Shown piece after piece: positions 1 through 8,849 of a stretch of 64,000 bases of DNA. The DNA is from an uncultured Paracoccaceae bacterium. GTDB lineage: Bacteria; Pseudomonadota; Alphaproteobacteria; Rhodobacterales; Rhodobacteraceae. Under the pieces are notes generated by a model. The model did not search any database, was not told where the DNA came from, and was given only the letters and a program-made list of their open reading frames with translations. The number at the start of each line of letters is the position of its first letter. The first letter of the stretch is position 1. Both the position numbers and the translations under genes were made by a program. Where the stretch lies: positions 248,001-312,000 of the forward strand of contig CANMPL010000004.1 in NCBI GenBank assembly GCA_947499715.1, read 5' to 3'.

Positions 1-378
1 ATCAAGCGAGATATTGATCCGCCGCACCCCAGCCGCAAAAAGGTCGGCTGCGTATTTCTCCAACTGGCTGCCATTGGTTGTCAGCGTCAACTCTTCCAAT
101 GCGCCGCTTTCAAGGTGTCGGGACATCCCATTGAAAAACTTCAAGATATCGCGCCGCACCAGCGGTTCACCCCCAGTAATCCGCAGCTTTTTGACGCCCA
201 TGTCGATAAAGGTCGAACACATGCGATCCAGCTCTTCCAGCGTCAAAAGTTCCTTTTTGGGCAGAAAGGTCATGTTCTCTGACATGCAATAGACGCAGCG
301 AAAATCGCAGCGATCTGTCACCGACAGGCGCAAGTAGCTGATAACACGGGCAAAAGGGTCAATCAGTGGGGCATTCAT
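1..378 (-). CDS. moaA: GTP 3',8-cyclase MoaA, N-terminal part (cut by window edge)
   Basis: Radical-SAM enzyme that rearranges GTP in the first step of molybdenum cofactor synthesis in the cytoplasm. Only 126 N-terminal residues are in the window; the gene continues leftward past base 1. Reading the minus strand from the ATG at 378 gives the radical-SAM CxxxCxxC motif (C24, C28, C31, in [10 protein letters not shown]) and the SAM-binding GGEP at residues 69-72. Both are typical of MoaA. It is divergent from the lipoprotein gene at 465, with 86 bases between the starts. The C-terminal second iron-sulfur site and GTP-binding part cannot be seen. Confidence 0.93.
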   Translation of the reverse strand, partial: MNAPLIDPFARVISYLRLSVTDRCDFRCVYCMSENMTFLPKKELLTLEELDRMCSTFIDMGVKKLRITGGEPLVRRDILKFFNGMSRHLESGALEELTLTTNGSQLEKYAADLFAAGVRRINISLD

Positions 379-464
379 GAACGTAGCCTATGCCCCGGCA
401 AAGCCTTGCGCAAGATGGCAAGTCGCGCTTGTCAGCCCTGCCTGCGCAACATAACGTCATCTGC

Positions 465-935
465 ATGAAACGCGTTATCCTAATCCCGATTTTGGCCCTC
501 TCGGCCTGTACCGAATTCCAGGCGGCATTTGGCCCGCCCGTGGTCGCGGCACCCGTCGCCCCGCCGCCGCCAACACTGGACCCCACACCACCCCCACCGC
601 CGCCGCCCACCGCGCGGACGGTCGAACAGTTTGACACTACCACCGCCGAGGATCGCGAAGCGGCCCTTGCGACGCCGGAACCTGCGGGGGAACGGGCACT
701 TGGCACCGCGATTGGGACGCTCGGAAATCCGGCTGACCCCGGCATCTGGGTTGAAACCGCATTGGTCACCGAACTTACCCCCGGACGGGTCGCGTTTCAG
801 GGCAATTCGGTCAACGTGGAGCTGCGCCCATCTGGCAAGGCCGCCGGATCCGGGGCAGAGATTTCGCTAGCCGCCATGCGGCTGCTGAATGCGCCACTTG
901 CCGGATTGCACGAGGTGTCGATCTTTGCGGAGTAA
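465..935 (+). CDS. Proline-rich lipoprotein of unknown function
   Basis: Predicted 156-residue lipoprotein. The ATG at 465 is preferred over an upstream in-frame start at 390 because it begins a short signal peptide ending in a lipobox, with Cys at residue 15 (LALSAC). A proline/alanine-rich linker follows the lipidated Cys (about residues 24-48). A folded C-terminal domain of roughly 95 residues comes next (it includes GTLGNPADPGIWVET). I do not recognise the domain. It is expected at the cell envelope. It converges with the alkylation-repair gene at 951, with only 15 bases between the two stop codons and no visible terminator. Confidence 0.75.
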   Translation: MKRVILIPILALSACTEFQAAFGPPVVAAPVAPPPPTLDPTPPPPPPPTARTVEQFDTTTAEDREAALATPEPAGERALGTAIGTLGNPADPGIWVETALVTELTPGRVAFQGNSVNVELRPSGKAAGSGAEISLAAMRLLNAPLAGLHEVSIFAE

Positions 936-950
936 CCGCTAAGCGACTGA

Positions 951-1631
951 CTACGCTGAAGGAAGCTTGCGGCCCGCATCCTTGCGGGCAAAGGGTTTCA
1001 TCGTCTCACCATGTTGTTCCAGGAACGCAACTACCCGGTCGGGGTCATGTTTTGACAGCTCGCGCAGCCACCAAGCCACGGCCTTTTGAATAAACCATTC
1101 GGGGTCAGTCACATAGGTCGCAGCCCAACCCAGAATGCGGTCACGGGCAGCAAGCTCTGCCGGTTTGGGGTGGTTTTGCTTGGTCCACGGCAAGGTCATC
1201 ACAAGGGCCGCGCGGCGGGTCCACATATGGTCGGATGTTGTCCATGCTTCAACTTCATCAAGGCGCGACGGATCCATAACCAAGCGCTTTTGCCCTGCGA
1301 TACTGGCGTGATCCGCCACCGCCCATGCATCAAATTCCGGCACCCAAGAGGCGATCAATTGCCATGCCGCCGTGTCGTCCGGGCGGATCCGGGCCTGCGT
1401 CAAAAGCTTGGCCGCAGCGACGCGCCCTTCGTGCACATTGCTGCGCCACAAATCCGCACAAAGCGCCAACCGCTCATCTAGCGACAGGGCGGCGCGCCAG
1501 TCTTTCACATGCGCGTCAATCACCGGATTGGCGACACCAAGGTAGACACGGTCAACCTTGTGATAGGCCTTCATCTCTGCGGCTTTGACCGCATCGCCGC
1601 CTAGTTGCGCAAGAGCCTCTGTCGCGTTCAT
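951..1631 (-). CDS. AlkD-like DNA alkylation repair protein
   Basis: 226-residue HEAT-repeat protein resembling AlkD-type DNA glycosylases, which excise N3- and N7-alkylated purines without base flipping. Supporting motifs are EFDAWAVADH and WTRRAALVMT in the middle, and IQKAVAWWLRELSKHDP near the C terminus, matching the Trp/Asp-rich groove of that family. Assignment of the catalytic Asp is inference. The ATG at 1631 overlaps the glmS stop by four bases (ATGA), so it is probably translated from the same mRNA as glmS. A longer in-frame reading upstream would lie inside glmS and is not credible. Confidence 0.85.
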   Translation of the reverse strand: MNATEALAQLGGDAVKAAEMKAYHKVDRVYLGVANPVIDAHVKDWRAALSLDERLALCADLWRSNVHEGRVAAAKLLTQARIRPDDTAAWQLIASWVPEFDAWAVADHASIAGQKRLVMDPSRLDEVEAWTTSDHMWTRRAALVMTLPWTKQNHPKPAELAARDRILGWAATYVTDPEWFIQKAVAWWLRELSKHDPDRVVAFLEQHGETMKPFARKDAGRKLPSA

Positions 1632-3439
1632 TCCACAGTCACGGATTTGGCCAGATTGCGCGGCTGATCCACATCCGTGCCTTTGGCGACAGCCGTGTGA
1701 TAGGCCAAAAGCTGGGCCGGGACGGCATAGACAATCGGGGCCAGAAGGTCGGGCGTTTGCGGCATGACCAGCGTGCGCCACACGCCCTCACCAGCCTCGG
1801 CCGCGCCTTCGCGGTCGGTGATCAACAGCACCTTGCCGCCGCGGGCCATGACCTCTTGCATGTTCGAGATCGTCTTTTCAAACAGCGCGTCACGCGGGGC
1901 CATGACGATGACCGGCACATGGGCATCCACAAGTGCGATGGGGCCGTGCTTCAATTCTCCAGATGCATAAGCTTCGGCGTGGATGTAGCTGATTTCCTTT
2001 AGTTTTAACGCGCCTTCATGGGCCAGCGGATACATCTGACCACGTCCCAGAAACAGGATATCGCGTGCCTCTGCCAGATCCTGCGCAATCTCTTGCACCG
2101 CACCTTCGATGGTGAGTGCCGCGTTCATGATACCGGGCAGCGATTGCAGCGCTTTCAGGTGTTCCGACAGATCCGCGATATGCCCGCGATCCTTGGCGGC
2201 TTTCAGCACAAGCATCGCCAAAGTGGTCAACTGACAGGTGAAGGCCTTGGTCGAGGCCACGCCAATTTCCGCCCCCGCAAGGATCGGCAAGGCCAGATCA
2301 CTTTCCCGCGCGATAGAGCTTTCGGCGACATTCACCACCGACACGATCTTGGCGGCTTTGCCTTCCATATAGCGCAGGGCGGCAAGGGTATCCGCCGTCT
2401 CGCCGGATTGGCTGACAAACAGCGCCACGGTGCCGTCGGTGACGGGCGGTTCGCGATAGCGAAACTCTGACGCCACATCAATTTCGACAGGTAGCCGCGC
2501 GATTTGTTCGAACCAGTATTTCGCCACCATGCAGGCGTAATAGGCCGTGCCGCAGGCCACCATCGTCAGGCGTTCAACCTGTGCAAAATCTAGGCCGGGG
2601 TCGGGCAGGGCGACGTCTGCGCCTTTGGCATAATGCGCGAGCGCGCCTTGCAAAACGGTCGGCTGCTCTGCGATTTCCTTGGCCATAAAGTGTTTGAACC
2701 CGGCCTTGTCCACGCGGGCCGTATCAATCTGGATCACGCGCATATCGCGGTTGGCCAGCGCACCATTTGCATCGCGAATCTCGACCGAGTTGCGGGTCAC
2801 GACGGCCCAGTCGCCTTCGTCCAAATAGGTGATCTTGTCGGTCATCGGGGCCAGCGCAATCGCGTCAGAACCGACGAACATCTCGCCCTCGCCATGACCA
2901 ATCGCCAGCGGAGAGCCCTTGCGCGCCGCGATCAGCAGATCGTCATCGCCATCGAACAGGAAACACAGCGCATAGGCCCCTTCAAGGCGAGCGATAGTCT
3001 GTTCAGCCGCGTCGCGCGGGCTGTTGCCCTGATCAAGGAAGTATTGCGCCAAAAGGGCGACAGTTTCGGTGTCGGTTTCTGTGGTAAAACTGATGCCGTT
3101 GGCGGTCAGGAATTCGCGCAGTTCCCGAAAATTCTCGATGATCCCATTGTGAACGACGGCAACGCCGGCAGCGGCGTGCGGGTGGGCGTTGTTCACCGAA
3201 GGTGCACCATGCGTGGCCCAGCGCGTGTGACCGATGCCGGACTTGCCTGCCAGCGGTTCATGCACCAAGAGGTCAGACAGGTTCACTAGCTTGCCGACAG
3301 CGCGGCGGCGGTTCAGCCGGTCATTGTGAATGGTCGCGATGCCTGCGCTGTCATAACCGCGGTATTCAAGCCGCTTGAGCGCCTCAACAAGGATCGGGGC
3401 AGCCTCGTGGTTCCCAAGAACACCTACAATTCCACACAT
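1628..3439 (-). CDS. glmS: Glutamine--fructose-6-phosphate aminotransferase (isomerizing)
   Basis: Makes glucosamine-6-phosphate from fructose-6-phosphate and glutamine, the committed step towards UDP-GlcNAc, peptidoglycan and LPS. 603 residues, close to the usual ~609. Cys2 (MCGIVGVLG) is the N-terminal amidotransferase nucleophile. The glutaminase half (to about 240) is followed by two SIS domains, with the phosphosugar-binding segment VSQSGETADT and a C-terminal end in KSVTVE as in other GlmS proteins. It is one base downstream of glmU on the same strand, so glmU-glmS and the AlkD-like gene form a unit. No glmS ribozyme is expected or seen. Confidence 0.97.
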   Translation of the reverse strand: MCGIVGVLGNHEAAPILVEALKRLEYRGYDSAGIATIHNDRLNRRRAVGKLVNLSDLLVHEPLAGKSGIGHTRWATHGAPSVNNAHPHAAAGVAVVHNGIIENFRELREFLTANGISFTTETDTETVALLAQYFLDQGNSPRDAAEQTIARLEGAYALCFLFDGDDDLLIAARKGSPLAIGHGEGEMFVGSDAIALAPMTDKITYLDEGDWAVVTRNSVEIRDANGALANRDMRVIQIDTARVDKAGFKHFMAKEIAEQPTVLQGALAHYAKGADVALPDPGLDFAQVERLTMVACGTAYYACMVAKYWFEQIARLPVEIDVASEFRYREPPVTDGTVALFVSQSGETADTLAALRYMEGKAAKIVSVVNVAESSIARESDLALPILAGAEIGVASTKAFTCQLTTLAMLVLKAAKDRGHIADLSEHLKALQSLPGIMNAALTIEGAVQEIAQDLAEARDILFLGRGQMYPLAHEGALKLKEISYIHAEAYASGELKHGPIALVDAHVPVIVMAPRDALFEKTISNMQEVMARGGKVLLITDREGAAEAGEGVWRTLVMPQTPDLLAPIVYAVPAQLLAYHTAVAKGTDVDQPRNLAKSVTVE

Positions 3440-3440
3440 T

Positions 3441-4793
3441 TTATGACCCTTTTGCCTTACTGGCCTTCAATTTCTTTAACTTTTCGAACATCCGCCGGGC
3501 AAGGCCTGCTTTGTTTTCTTGCCGCGCCCGCGCCACGGCCAGATCGCCTGCCGGCACGTCGCGGGTGATGACAGACCCGCTGGCCGTCATCGCGTCGTCG
3601 CCCAACATCACCGGCGCGACAAGCATGGTGTTCGACCCCACAAAGACGTTTTCGCCGATCGTGGTCTGGTGCTTGAACACGCCATCGTAGTTGCAGGTGA
3701 TCACGCCAGCGCCGACGTTCGTGCCCGCGCCGATGGTTGCATCACCGATGTAGGACAGGTGGTTGACCTTGGCCCCTTCGGCGATCTGGGCGTTCTTGAC
3801 CTCGACGAAGTTGCCGATTTTCACATGCTCCGCCAGCTCTGCGCCGGGGCGCAAGCGGGCATAGGGGCCGACGACCGCGCCGCGGCTGACATGGCAGCCT
3901 TCAAGGTGGGAAAAGGCCCGGATCGTCGCACCGGTTTCGACGGTGACACCGGGGGCAAACACCACGTTGGGTTCGATCACCGCGTCGCGGCCAATGACCG
4001 TGTCGTGGGACAAAAAAACCGTGTCGGGGGCCAGCATGGTGACGCCGTCGTCGATCAGCCGCACGCGGGCGTTTGCCTGAAACAGCGCCTCTGCCGCGGC
4101 CAGTTCCGCGCGGGAATTGATGCCCAGCGTTTCGGCCTCATCGCAAGTGACGGCGGTGGCCGACAGGCCGCGCGTGCGGGCGATCTCAATAATATCGGTC
4201 AGGTAGTATTCGCCCGCCGCATTGTCATTACCGACGCTGGCGACCAGGTCAAACAACGTCCCGACATCGGCGCAGACCACGCCGGAATTGCACAAGGTGA
4301 TGGCGCGGGTCGCGTCGTCGGCGTCTTTGAATTCAACGATCTTTGTCAGCGTTGTGCCGTCCATCACCAAGCGCCCGTAGCGGCCGGGATCTGCGGCCTC
4401 AAAGCCAAGAACGACAATGTCATGGGTCAGCCGGGCGGCGGACATGGCCGCAAGTGTGGCGTCGGAAATAAAGGGGGTGTCGCCATAAAGCACTATCGCA
4501 TCGCCGTTGAATCCGGCTAAGGCAGGGGCGGCTTGGGCCACGGCATGGGCGGTGCCAAGCTGCTCTGATTGCACGACGACCTGCGCCTCTGGGTTCCAGT
4601 CCTTGGCCGCCGCTTCAACCTGTTCCGCGCCGTGCCCTGCGACCACAACCATGTGGTCAGGATCCAGCGCCGCACCTGATTTCATTGCGTGCACCAACAG
4701 GGGCGCGCCACCGATAGGGTGCAGCACTTTGGGCAAATCGGACTGCATCCGCGTGCCTTTGCCCGCCGCCAGAATGATAAAAGCTGTTGCCAT
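3441..4793 (-). CDS. glmU: Bifunctional GlcN-1-P acetyltransferase / GlcNAc-1-P uridyltransferase
   Basis: Completes UDP-GlcNAc synthesis by acetylating glucosamine-1-phosphate and then transferring UMP. 450 residues from the ATG at 4793; an upstream in-frame extension to 4844 lacks family similarity. The N-terminal nucleotidyltransferase domain opens with LAAGKGTRM. The C-terminal left-handed beta-helix shows hexapeptide repeats (for example VNHLSYIGDATIGAGTNVGAG, partly quoted here as HLSYIGDATIGAG) and the acetyl-CoA site region. It is upstream of glmS with a single intervening base and divergent from gph. Confidence 0.97.
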   Translation of the reverse strand: MATAFIILAAGKGTRMQSDLPKVLHPIGGAPLLVHAMKSGAALDPDHMVVVAGHGAEQVEAAAKDWNPEAQVVVQSEQLGTAHAVAQAAPALAGFNGDAIVLYGDTPFISDATLAAMSAARLTHDIVVLGFEAADPGRYGRLVMDGTTLTKIVEFKDADDATRAITLCNSGVVCADVGTLFDLVASVGNDNAAGEYYLTDIIEIARTRGLSATAVTCDEAETLGINSRAELAAAEALFQANARVRLIDDGVTMLAPDTVFLSHDTVIGRDAVIEPNVVFAPGVTVETGATIRAFSHLEGCHVSRGAVVGPYARLRPGAELAEHVKIGNFVEVKNAQIAEGAKVNHLSYIGDATIGAGTNVGAGVITCNYDGVFKHQTTIGENVFVGSNTMLVAPVMLGDDAMTASGSVITRDVPAGDLAVARARQENKAGLARRMFEKLKKLKASKAKGS

Positions 4794-4907
4794 ATAACCT
4801 GTCCGCCCGTTTTTGGGTCTTCTATCCGCTTTGCAGAATAGCACAAGCGCCGGGGCTTCACATCCAATTACGCTTCGTTACAAAGCAGGCCAAACGAGGG
4901 GATGCAG

Positions 4908-5570
4908 ATGCGCGGTGTGATTTTTGATTTGGATGGGACATTGGCCGATACCAGCGGCGATTTGATTGCCGCCGCCAATGCCTGTTTCCGCGATCTGGGG
5001 CTGGGCGATGTGCTGGATCCCGCGACCGATGCGGGCACCGCGCTCAAGGGCGGGCGTGCGATGCTGCGGCTGGGCTTTTCGCGCACCGGCACCCATGGCG
5101 AGGACGAGGTCGACCGCCAATATATGCCGCTGATCAACCACTACGACCGCGCCATCAATAACCACACTTTCCTTTATCCCGGTGCGATCGAGGCCGTGCG
5201 CGATCTGCGCGGGGCGGGCTACAAAGTGGCGATCTGCACCAATAAACCAGAGGCGCTGGCGTTGAAGCTTCTGACCTCTTTGGGGGTGCTGGACGACTTT
5301 GGCGCGGTTCTTGGGGCAGACAGCCTGCCAGTGCGCAAACCCGACCCTGAACACCTACACGAAACATCGCGCCGCGCGGGTGCTGATCCGGCGCGTGTCT
5401 TGCTGGTGGGCGACACCGACACGGACCGCAATACCGCCCGCAACGCAGGCGTGCCCTCTGTTCTGGTGACCTTTGGCCCCGGCGGCGGTGACATGGCCGC
5501 CCTCAACCCCGAAGGGCTGATCGGTAGCTTTGAAGAACTGCCCGCCGAGGTCACCCGCCTGATCGGCTGA
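4908..5570 (+). CDS. gph: Phosphoglycolate phosphatase, HAD family
   Basis: HAD-superfamily hydrolase that dephosphorylates 2-phosphoglycolate. About 220 residues. Motif I DLDGTLAD lies at residues 6-13, motif II ICTNKPEA in the middle, then motif III RKPDPEH and motif IV VGDTDTD. Start choice: GAGGGG at 4896-4901 sits six bases before the ATG at 4908, an ideal spacing, whereas the in-frame ATG at 4902 touches it; either is possible and they differ by two residues. The exact substrate cannot be fixed by sequence because HAD phosphatases overlap. Confidence 0.88.
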   Translation: MRGVIFDLDGTLADTSGDLIAAANACFRDLGLGDVLDPATDAGTALKGGRAMLRLGFSRTGTHGEDEVDRQYMPLINHYDRAINNHTFLYPGAIEAVRDLRGAGYKVAICTNKPEALALKLLTSLGVLDDFGAVLGADSLPVRKPDPEHLHETSRRAGADPARVLLVGDTDTDRNTARNAGVPSVLVTFGPGGGDMAALNPEGLIGSFEELPAEVTRLIG

Positions 5571-5575
5571 TTGAC

Positions 5576-5587
5576 GTAAGCGCTTAC
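5576..5587. promoter_or_regulatory. Perfect 12-bp palindrome, LacI-type operator candidate
   Basis: GTAAGCGCTTAC lies between gph and the DegT-type gene, 19 bases before the latter's start. The central CG and the GTAAGCGCTTAC core look like operators of LacI/GalR-family repressors. No such regulator gene is in the window, so the assignment is inference. As a hairpin it is too short and has no T-run, so a terminator is unlikely. Confidence 0.4.
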
Positions 5588-5606
5588 ATCGGCGCATTGT
5601 GTCGCC

Positions 5607-6803
5607 ATGACAGAGCGATTCACAGGCAGTTTCACCCAGCAGGAACCAATCCCGGAAGAGGGGATCGCAGCCGCCGTGCGCGTGATGCAATCGGGGCGGT
5701 TGCACCGCTATAACACGGTGCCGGGCGAGGTTGCGGAAACCGTGCTGCTGGAACAGGAATTTGCGGCATCGGTCGGGGCAGAATACTGCCTTGCCGTGGC
5801 GTCGGGCGGCTACGCCATTGGCACCGCGCTCCGGGCGTGTGGTGTGAAACCAGGCGACCGCGTGCTGACCAATGCCTTTACCTTGGCCCCGGTGCCGGGT
5901 GCGATTGCGGGCGTGGGCGCCGTGCCCGTCTATATCGGCGTGACCGAGGAACTGGTCATCGACCTGGATGATTTGGCGGCGAAACTGGATCAGGCCAGCG
6001 TCCTGCTACTAAGCCATATGCGCGGGCATCTGTGTGATATGGAGGCGCTGATGGCGCTGTGTGATGCAGCAGGTGTCACCGTGGTCGAGGATTGCGCCCA
6101 CACCATGGGGGCCACGTGGAACGGCAAGCCATCAGGCACCTTCGGGCGTTTTGGCTGTTTTTCGACCCAGACCTACAAGCACATCAATTCGGGCGAGGGC
6201 GGTTTGCTGATCTCCGACGATGCGGAAGGCATGGCGCGGGCGACGATGCTGTCGGGCAGTTACATGCTTTACACCTCTCACGCCGCGGGCCCCACGCCAG
6301 AGGAATTCGCCGAACTGCGTTATCAGACACCGAATATATCGGGCCGGATGGACAACCTGCGCGCCGCAATTCTACGTCCGCAGCTGGCCGATTTGGCGGC
6401 TCAGGCAGGGCGCTGGAATGCGCTTTATGATGTGATGGATGCAGGCCTGCGCGATGTGCCCGGCCTGACCCTTGTGTCGCGCCCCGACGCCGAGGGCTTT
6501 GTCGCCTCATCCTTCCAATTCCTGTTGCTCGACTGGTCCGCCGCCGCGGTGGCAGAGGTGCAATCGCGCTGTGCCGCGCGCGGGGTAGAGCTGAAATGGT
6601 TCGGCGGGGCAGAGCCTGTGGGCTTTACCAGCCGCTACGACAGCTGGCGTTACGCGGCCTCTACCCCGATGCCTGCCAGCGACCGGGTGCTTGCGGGCAT
6701 CATGGATATGCGCCTGCCGCTGACATTCTCGACCGCCGATTGCGCCCTCATCGCCCGGATCATCCGCGCCGAGGTCAGCGCCGTTTGGCAAGCTGGCAAC
6801 TGA
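5607..6803 (+). CDS. DegT/DnrJ/EryC1/StrS-family PLP aminotransferase
   Basis: 398-residue fold-type I PLP enzyme of the family that usually aminates keto-sugars or related metabolites. The probable Schiff-base Lys is K191 in TQTYKHINSGEGG, and the upstream EDCAHTMGA (161-169) is the PLP-ring Asp region. The N-terminal RLHRYNT segment and the C-terminal domain are complete. It stands alone, with no sugar nucleotide genes next to it, so the substrate is unknown. A short gap with a palindromic operator candidate at 5576-5587 suggests its own control. Confidence 0.85.
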   Translation: MTERFTGSFTQQEPIPEEGIAAAVRVMQSGRLHRYNTVPGEVAETVLLEQEFAASVGAEYCLAVASGGYAIGTALRACGVKPGDRVLTNAFTLAPVPGAIAGVGAVPVYIGVTEELVIDLDDLAAKLDQASVLLLSHMRGHLCDMEALMALCDAAGVTVVEDCAHTMGATWNGKPSGTFGRFGCFSTQTYKHINSGEGGLLISDDAEGMARATMLSGSYMLYTSHAAGPTPEEFAELRYQTPNISGRMDNLRAAILRPQLADLAAQAGRWNALYDVMDAGLRDVPGLTLVSRPDAEGFVASSFQFLLLDWSAAAVAEVQSRCAARGVELKWFGGAEPVGFTSRYDSWRYAASTPMPASDRVLAGIMDMRLPLTFSTADCALIARIIRAEVSAVWQAGN

Positions 6804-6843
6804 CACCCCCAAGCGGGCGCGGGGCGCGCAACGCAGGCTGCGC

Positions 6844-6886
6844 TTGACCGCGTGCGACTTCTCGACATAAACTGAACAAGCGTTCA
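6844..6886 (+). promoter_or_regulatory. Candidate promoter with overlapping inverted-repeat operator for the liu operon
   Basis: TTGACC (6844-6849) and CATAAA (6866-6871) are spaced by 16 bases and could be -35 and -10 boxes. Directly after lies TGAAC-AAGC-GTTCA (6873-6886), an inverted repeat where transcription should begin, as expected for a TetR-type repressor site. It ends 18 bases before the ivd start. Boxes were matched by eye; the regulator is not encoded in the window. Confidence 0.45.
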
Positions 6887-6904
6887 ATAAAAAGAGAGTC
6901 GCTC

Positions 6905-8068
6905 ATGTTCCTGTCTTCCATGACCTTCGATCTGGGCGAAGACGTCAACGCGCTGCGTGACATGGTCCACAGTTGGGCGCAGTCGCGCGTGAAGCCTATG
7001 GCGGCGGAGATAGACCAGAAAAACGCCTTCCCGTCAGAGCTTTGGCAGGAAATGGGCGAACTTGGTCTGCTTGGTGTCACCGTTGACGAGGCCTACGGCG
7101 GGGCAGGCATGTCCTATCTGGCCCATACCGTCGCGGTCGAGGAAATCGCCCGCGCCAGCGCCTCTGTCAGCTTGTCCTATGGCGCGCATAGCAACCTTTG
7201 CGTCAACCAGATCAAGCTGAATGGAACCGACGCGCAAAAGCAAAAATACCTGCCGCGCCTGATCTCTGGCCAGCACGTCGGCGCATTGGCAATGTCCGAA
7301 GCGGGGGCGGGATCTGACGTGGTTTCAATGTCGTTGCGGGCCGAAAAGCGCAACGATCACTACCGGCTGAACGGCAACAAATACTGGATCACCAATGGCC
7401 CCGATGCCGATACGCTGGTGGTCTACGCCAAAACCGACCCAGAGGCGGGCGCCAAGGGGATCACGGCCTTTTTGATCGAAAAAGAGATGGTGGGTTTCAG
7501 CACCTCGCCGCATTTCGACAAGCTGGGGATGCGCGGGTCCAACACGGCAGAGCTTGTGTTCGAGGATGTGGAGGTCCCCTTTGACAATGTGCTGGGCGAA
7601 GAGGGCAAGGGTGTGCGCGTCCTGATGTCGGGCCTTGATTATGAGCGTGTGGTGTTGGCGGGGATCGGTCTGGGCATCATGGCCGCCTGTCTGGACGAGG
7701 TGATGCCCTATCTGGCGACCCGCAAGCAATTTGGCCAACCCATTGGAAACTTTCAACTTATGCAGGGCAAGATCGCGGATATGTATACCGCGATGAACTC
7801 TGCCCGGGCATATGTCTACGAGGTCGCGCGGGCCTGTGACGCTGGCACCGTCACCCGGCAGGACGCCGCCGCCTGCTGCCTTTATGCCAGCGAAGAGGCG
7901 ATGAAACAGGCGCATCAGGCCGTGCAGGCCATGGGCGGTGCAGGGTTCATGAATGACGCCCCCGTCGCTCGCCTGTTCCGCGACGCCAAGCTGATGGAAA
8001 TCGGCGCAGGCACCTCCGAGATCCGCCGGATGCTGGTCGGCCGCGAATTGATGGGGGCGATGGTGTGA
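6905..8068 (+). CDS. ivd: Isovaleryl-CoA dehydrogenase
   Basis: FAD enzyme oxidising isovaleryl-CoA to 3-methylcrotonyl-CoA in leucine breakdown, passing electrons to ETF. 387 residues, usual length. The acyl-CoA dehydrogenase signature [11 protein letters not shown] lies at residues 129-139. Glu247 in [11 protein letters not shown] is in the position where isovaleryl-CoA dehydrogenases, unlike short- and medium-chain enzymes, carry the catalytic base. The C-terminal [19 protein letters not shown] is canonical. It heads the operon that carries mccB, mccA, mvaB and the hydratase, which supports the substrate. A nearby in-frame ATG (6920) is an alternative start. Confidence 0.94.
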   Translation: MFLSSMTFDLGEDVNALRDMVHSWAQSRVKPMAAEIDQKNAFPSELWQEMGELGLLGVTVDEAYGGAGMSYLAHTVAVEEIARASASVSLSYGAHSNLCVNQIKLNGTDAQKQKYLPRLISGQHVGALAMSEAGAGSDVVSMSLRAEKRNDHYRLNGNKYWITNGPDADTLVVYAKTDPEAGAKGITAFLIEKEMVGFSTSPHFDKLGMRGSNTAELVFEDVEVPFDNVLGEEGKGVRVLMSGLDYERVVLAGIGLGIMAACLDEVMPYLATRKQFGQPIGNFQLMQGKIADMYTAMNSARAYVYEVARACDAGTVTRQDAAACCLYASEEAMKQAHQAVQAMGGAGFMNDAPVARLFRDAKLMEIGAGTSEIRRMLVGRELMGAMV

Positions 8069-8559
8069 GGTGGATTGCTGTTCTTGCGTCGCTATGGGTC
8101 GGCACCGCGGCCTCTGCGCAGGAGTTCACCATCGACGCCCACTGGATTGATCGCTGCATCGGAGTGCAGGAAAATCCCATGGTCTGCGTGGGGCAGGCGG
8201 CGGAGGAATGCACGCAGCCCCATGGCGGTGGCGGGCCGAATATCGTGGTGGCCGCGTGTCACGAGGCGGAGTTCGTCTTTTGGGACGGCGCGCTGAATGA
8301 GGCATTTCAGGACCTGTTGCGGCTGGCGCGCTTGCGCGAAGCCGAGGATCTGGGATATGCGCCCGACAATCTGGATATTGCCCTGCGCGAAGTGCAGCGC
8401 GCCTGGATTGGCTACCGCGATGCAACCTGCGGCAATGCGCTGGCGTTGAAAGCACCCTTCGGCTCGGCGGCGGGCGTGGCCTATCAGGCCTGCATGTCAC
8501 GCCAGACCGCGCGGCAGTATTTCGAACTGCGCGGCATGCGCCAAAGCTATACGCAGTGA
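8065..8559 (+). CDS. Secreted LprI/DUF1311-like protein
   Basis: 164-residue exported protein. The GTG start overlaps the ivd stop (GTGA), so translation is probably coupled. A clear signal peptide (residues 1-18, ending ASAQ) is followed by a Cys-rich domain. The C-terminal part ([13 protein letters not shown], then a Cys and ROTAR-like helix, actually [11 protein letters not shown]) matches the lysozyme-inhibitor LprI / DUF1311 pattern of QRAWxxYRDxxC. Likely periplasmic. Its role in a leucine degradation operon is unclear; lysozyme inhibition is a family inference only. Confidence 0.7.
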   Translation: MRWIAVLASLWVGTAASAQEFTIDAHWIDRCIGVQENPMVCVGQAAEECTQPHGGGGPNIVVAACHEAEFVFWDGALNEAFQDLLRLARLREAEDLGYAPDNLDIALREVQRAWIGYRDATCGNALALKAPFGSAAGVAYQACMSRQTARQYFELRGMRQSYTQ

Positions 8560-8570
8560 CGGAGGTGAAG

Positions 8571-8849
8571 ATGTTCTTGCCGCTTCTTGGCCTGATCGCC
8601 GTCGCCGCCATCCTTGGCTGGCGCTTTGGCCAGCCCGTGACGGAATCCGAAATTATCAACCGCTATGCTGCTGAATATGTTCATAAAATTGGCGCGGGCG
8701 CGCGGCTTGAAGACTGCTATGGCAAACCTGCTGCAGCGCGGGCGGTGCGGCTGGTTGTGGTGTGTCGGCATCCCAGTGGCGTCGTGCATTCCTATCCCAC
8801 GGGGCGGGGTGGTGCGTTGGTTGGAATGTCAGAGGGACCAGAAGCATGA
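8571..8849 (+). CDS. Small membrane-anchored protein of unknown function
   Basis: 92-residue protein with one hydrophobic N-terminal segment (about residues 1-18), then a soluble part with two Cys. GGAGG at 8561-8565 sits five bases before the ATG at 8571, which decides for this start over the GTG at 8556. The stop overlaps the mccB start (ATGA). I do not recognise a family. Position between the LprI-like gene and mccB argues it is co-expressed with the liu enzymes. Confidence 0.6.
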   Translation: MFLPLLGLIAVAAILGWRFGQPVTESEIINRYAAEYVHKIGAGARLEDCYGKPAAARAVRLVVVCRHPSGVVHSYPTGRGGALVGMSEGPEA

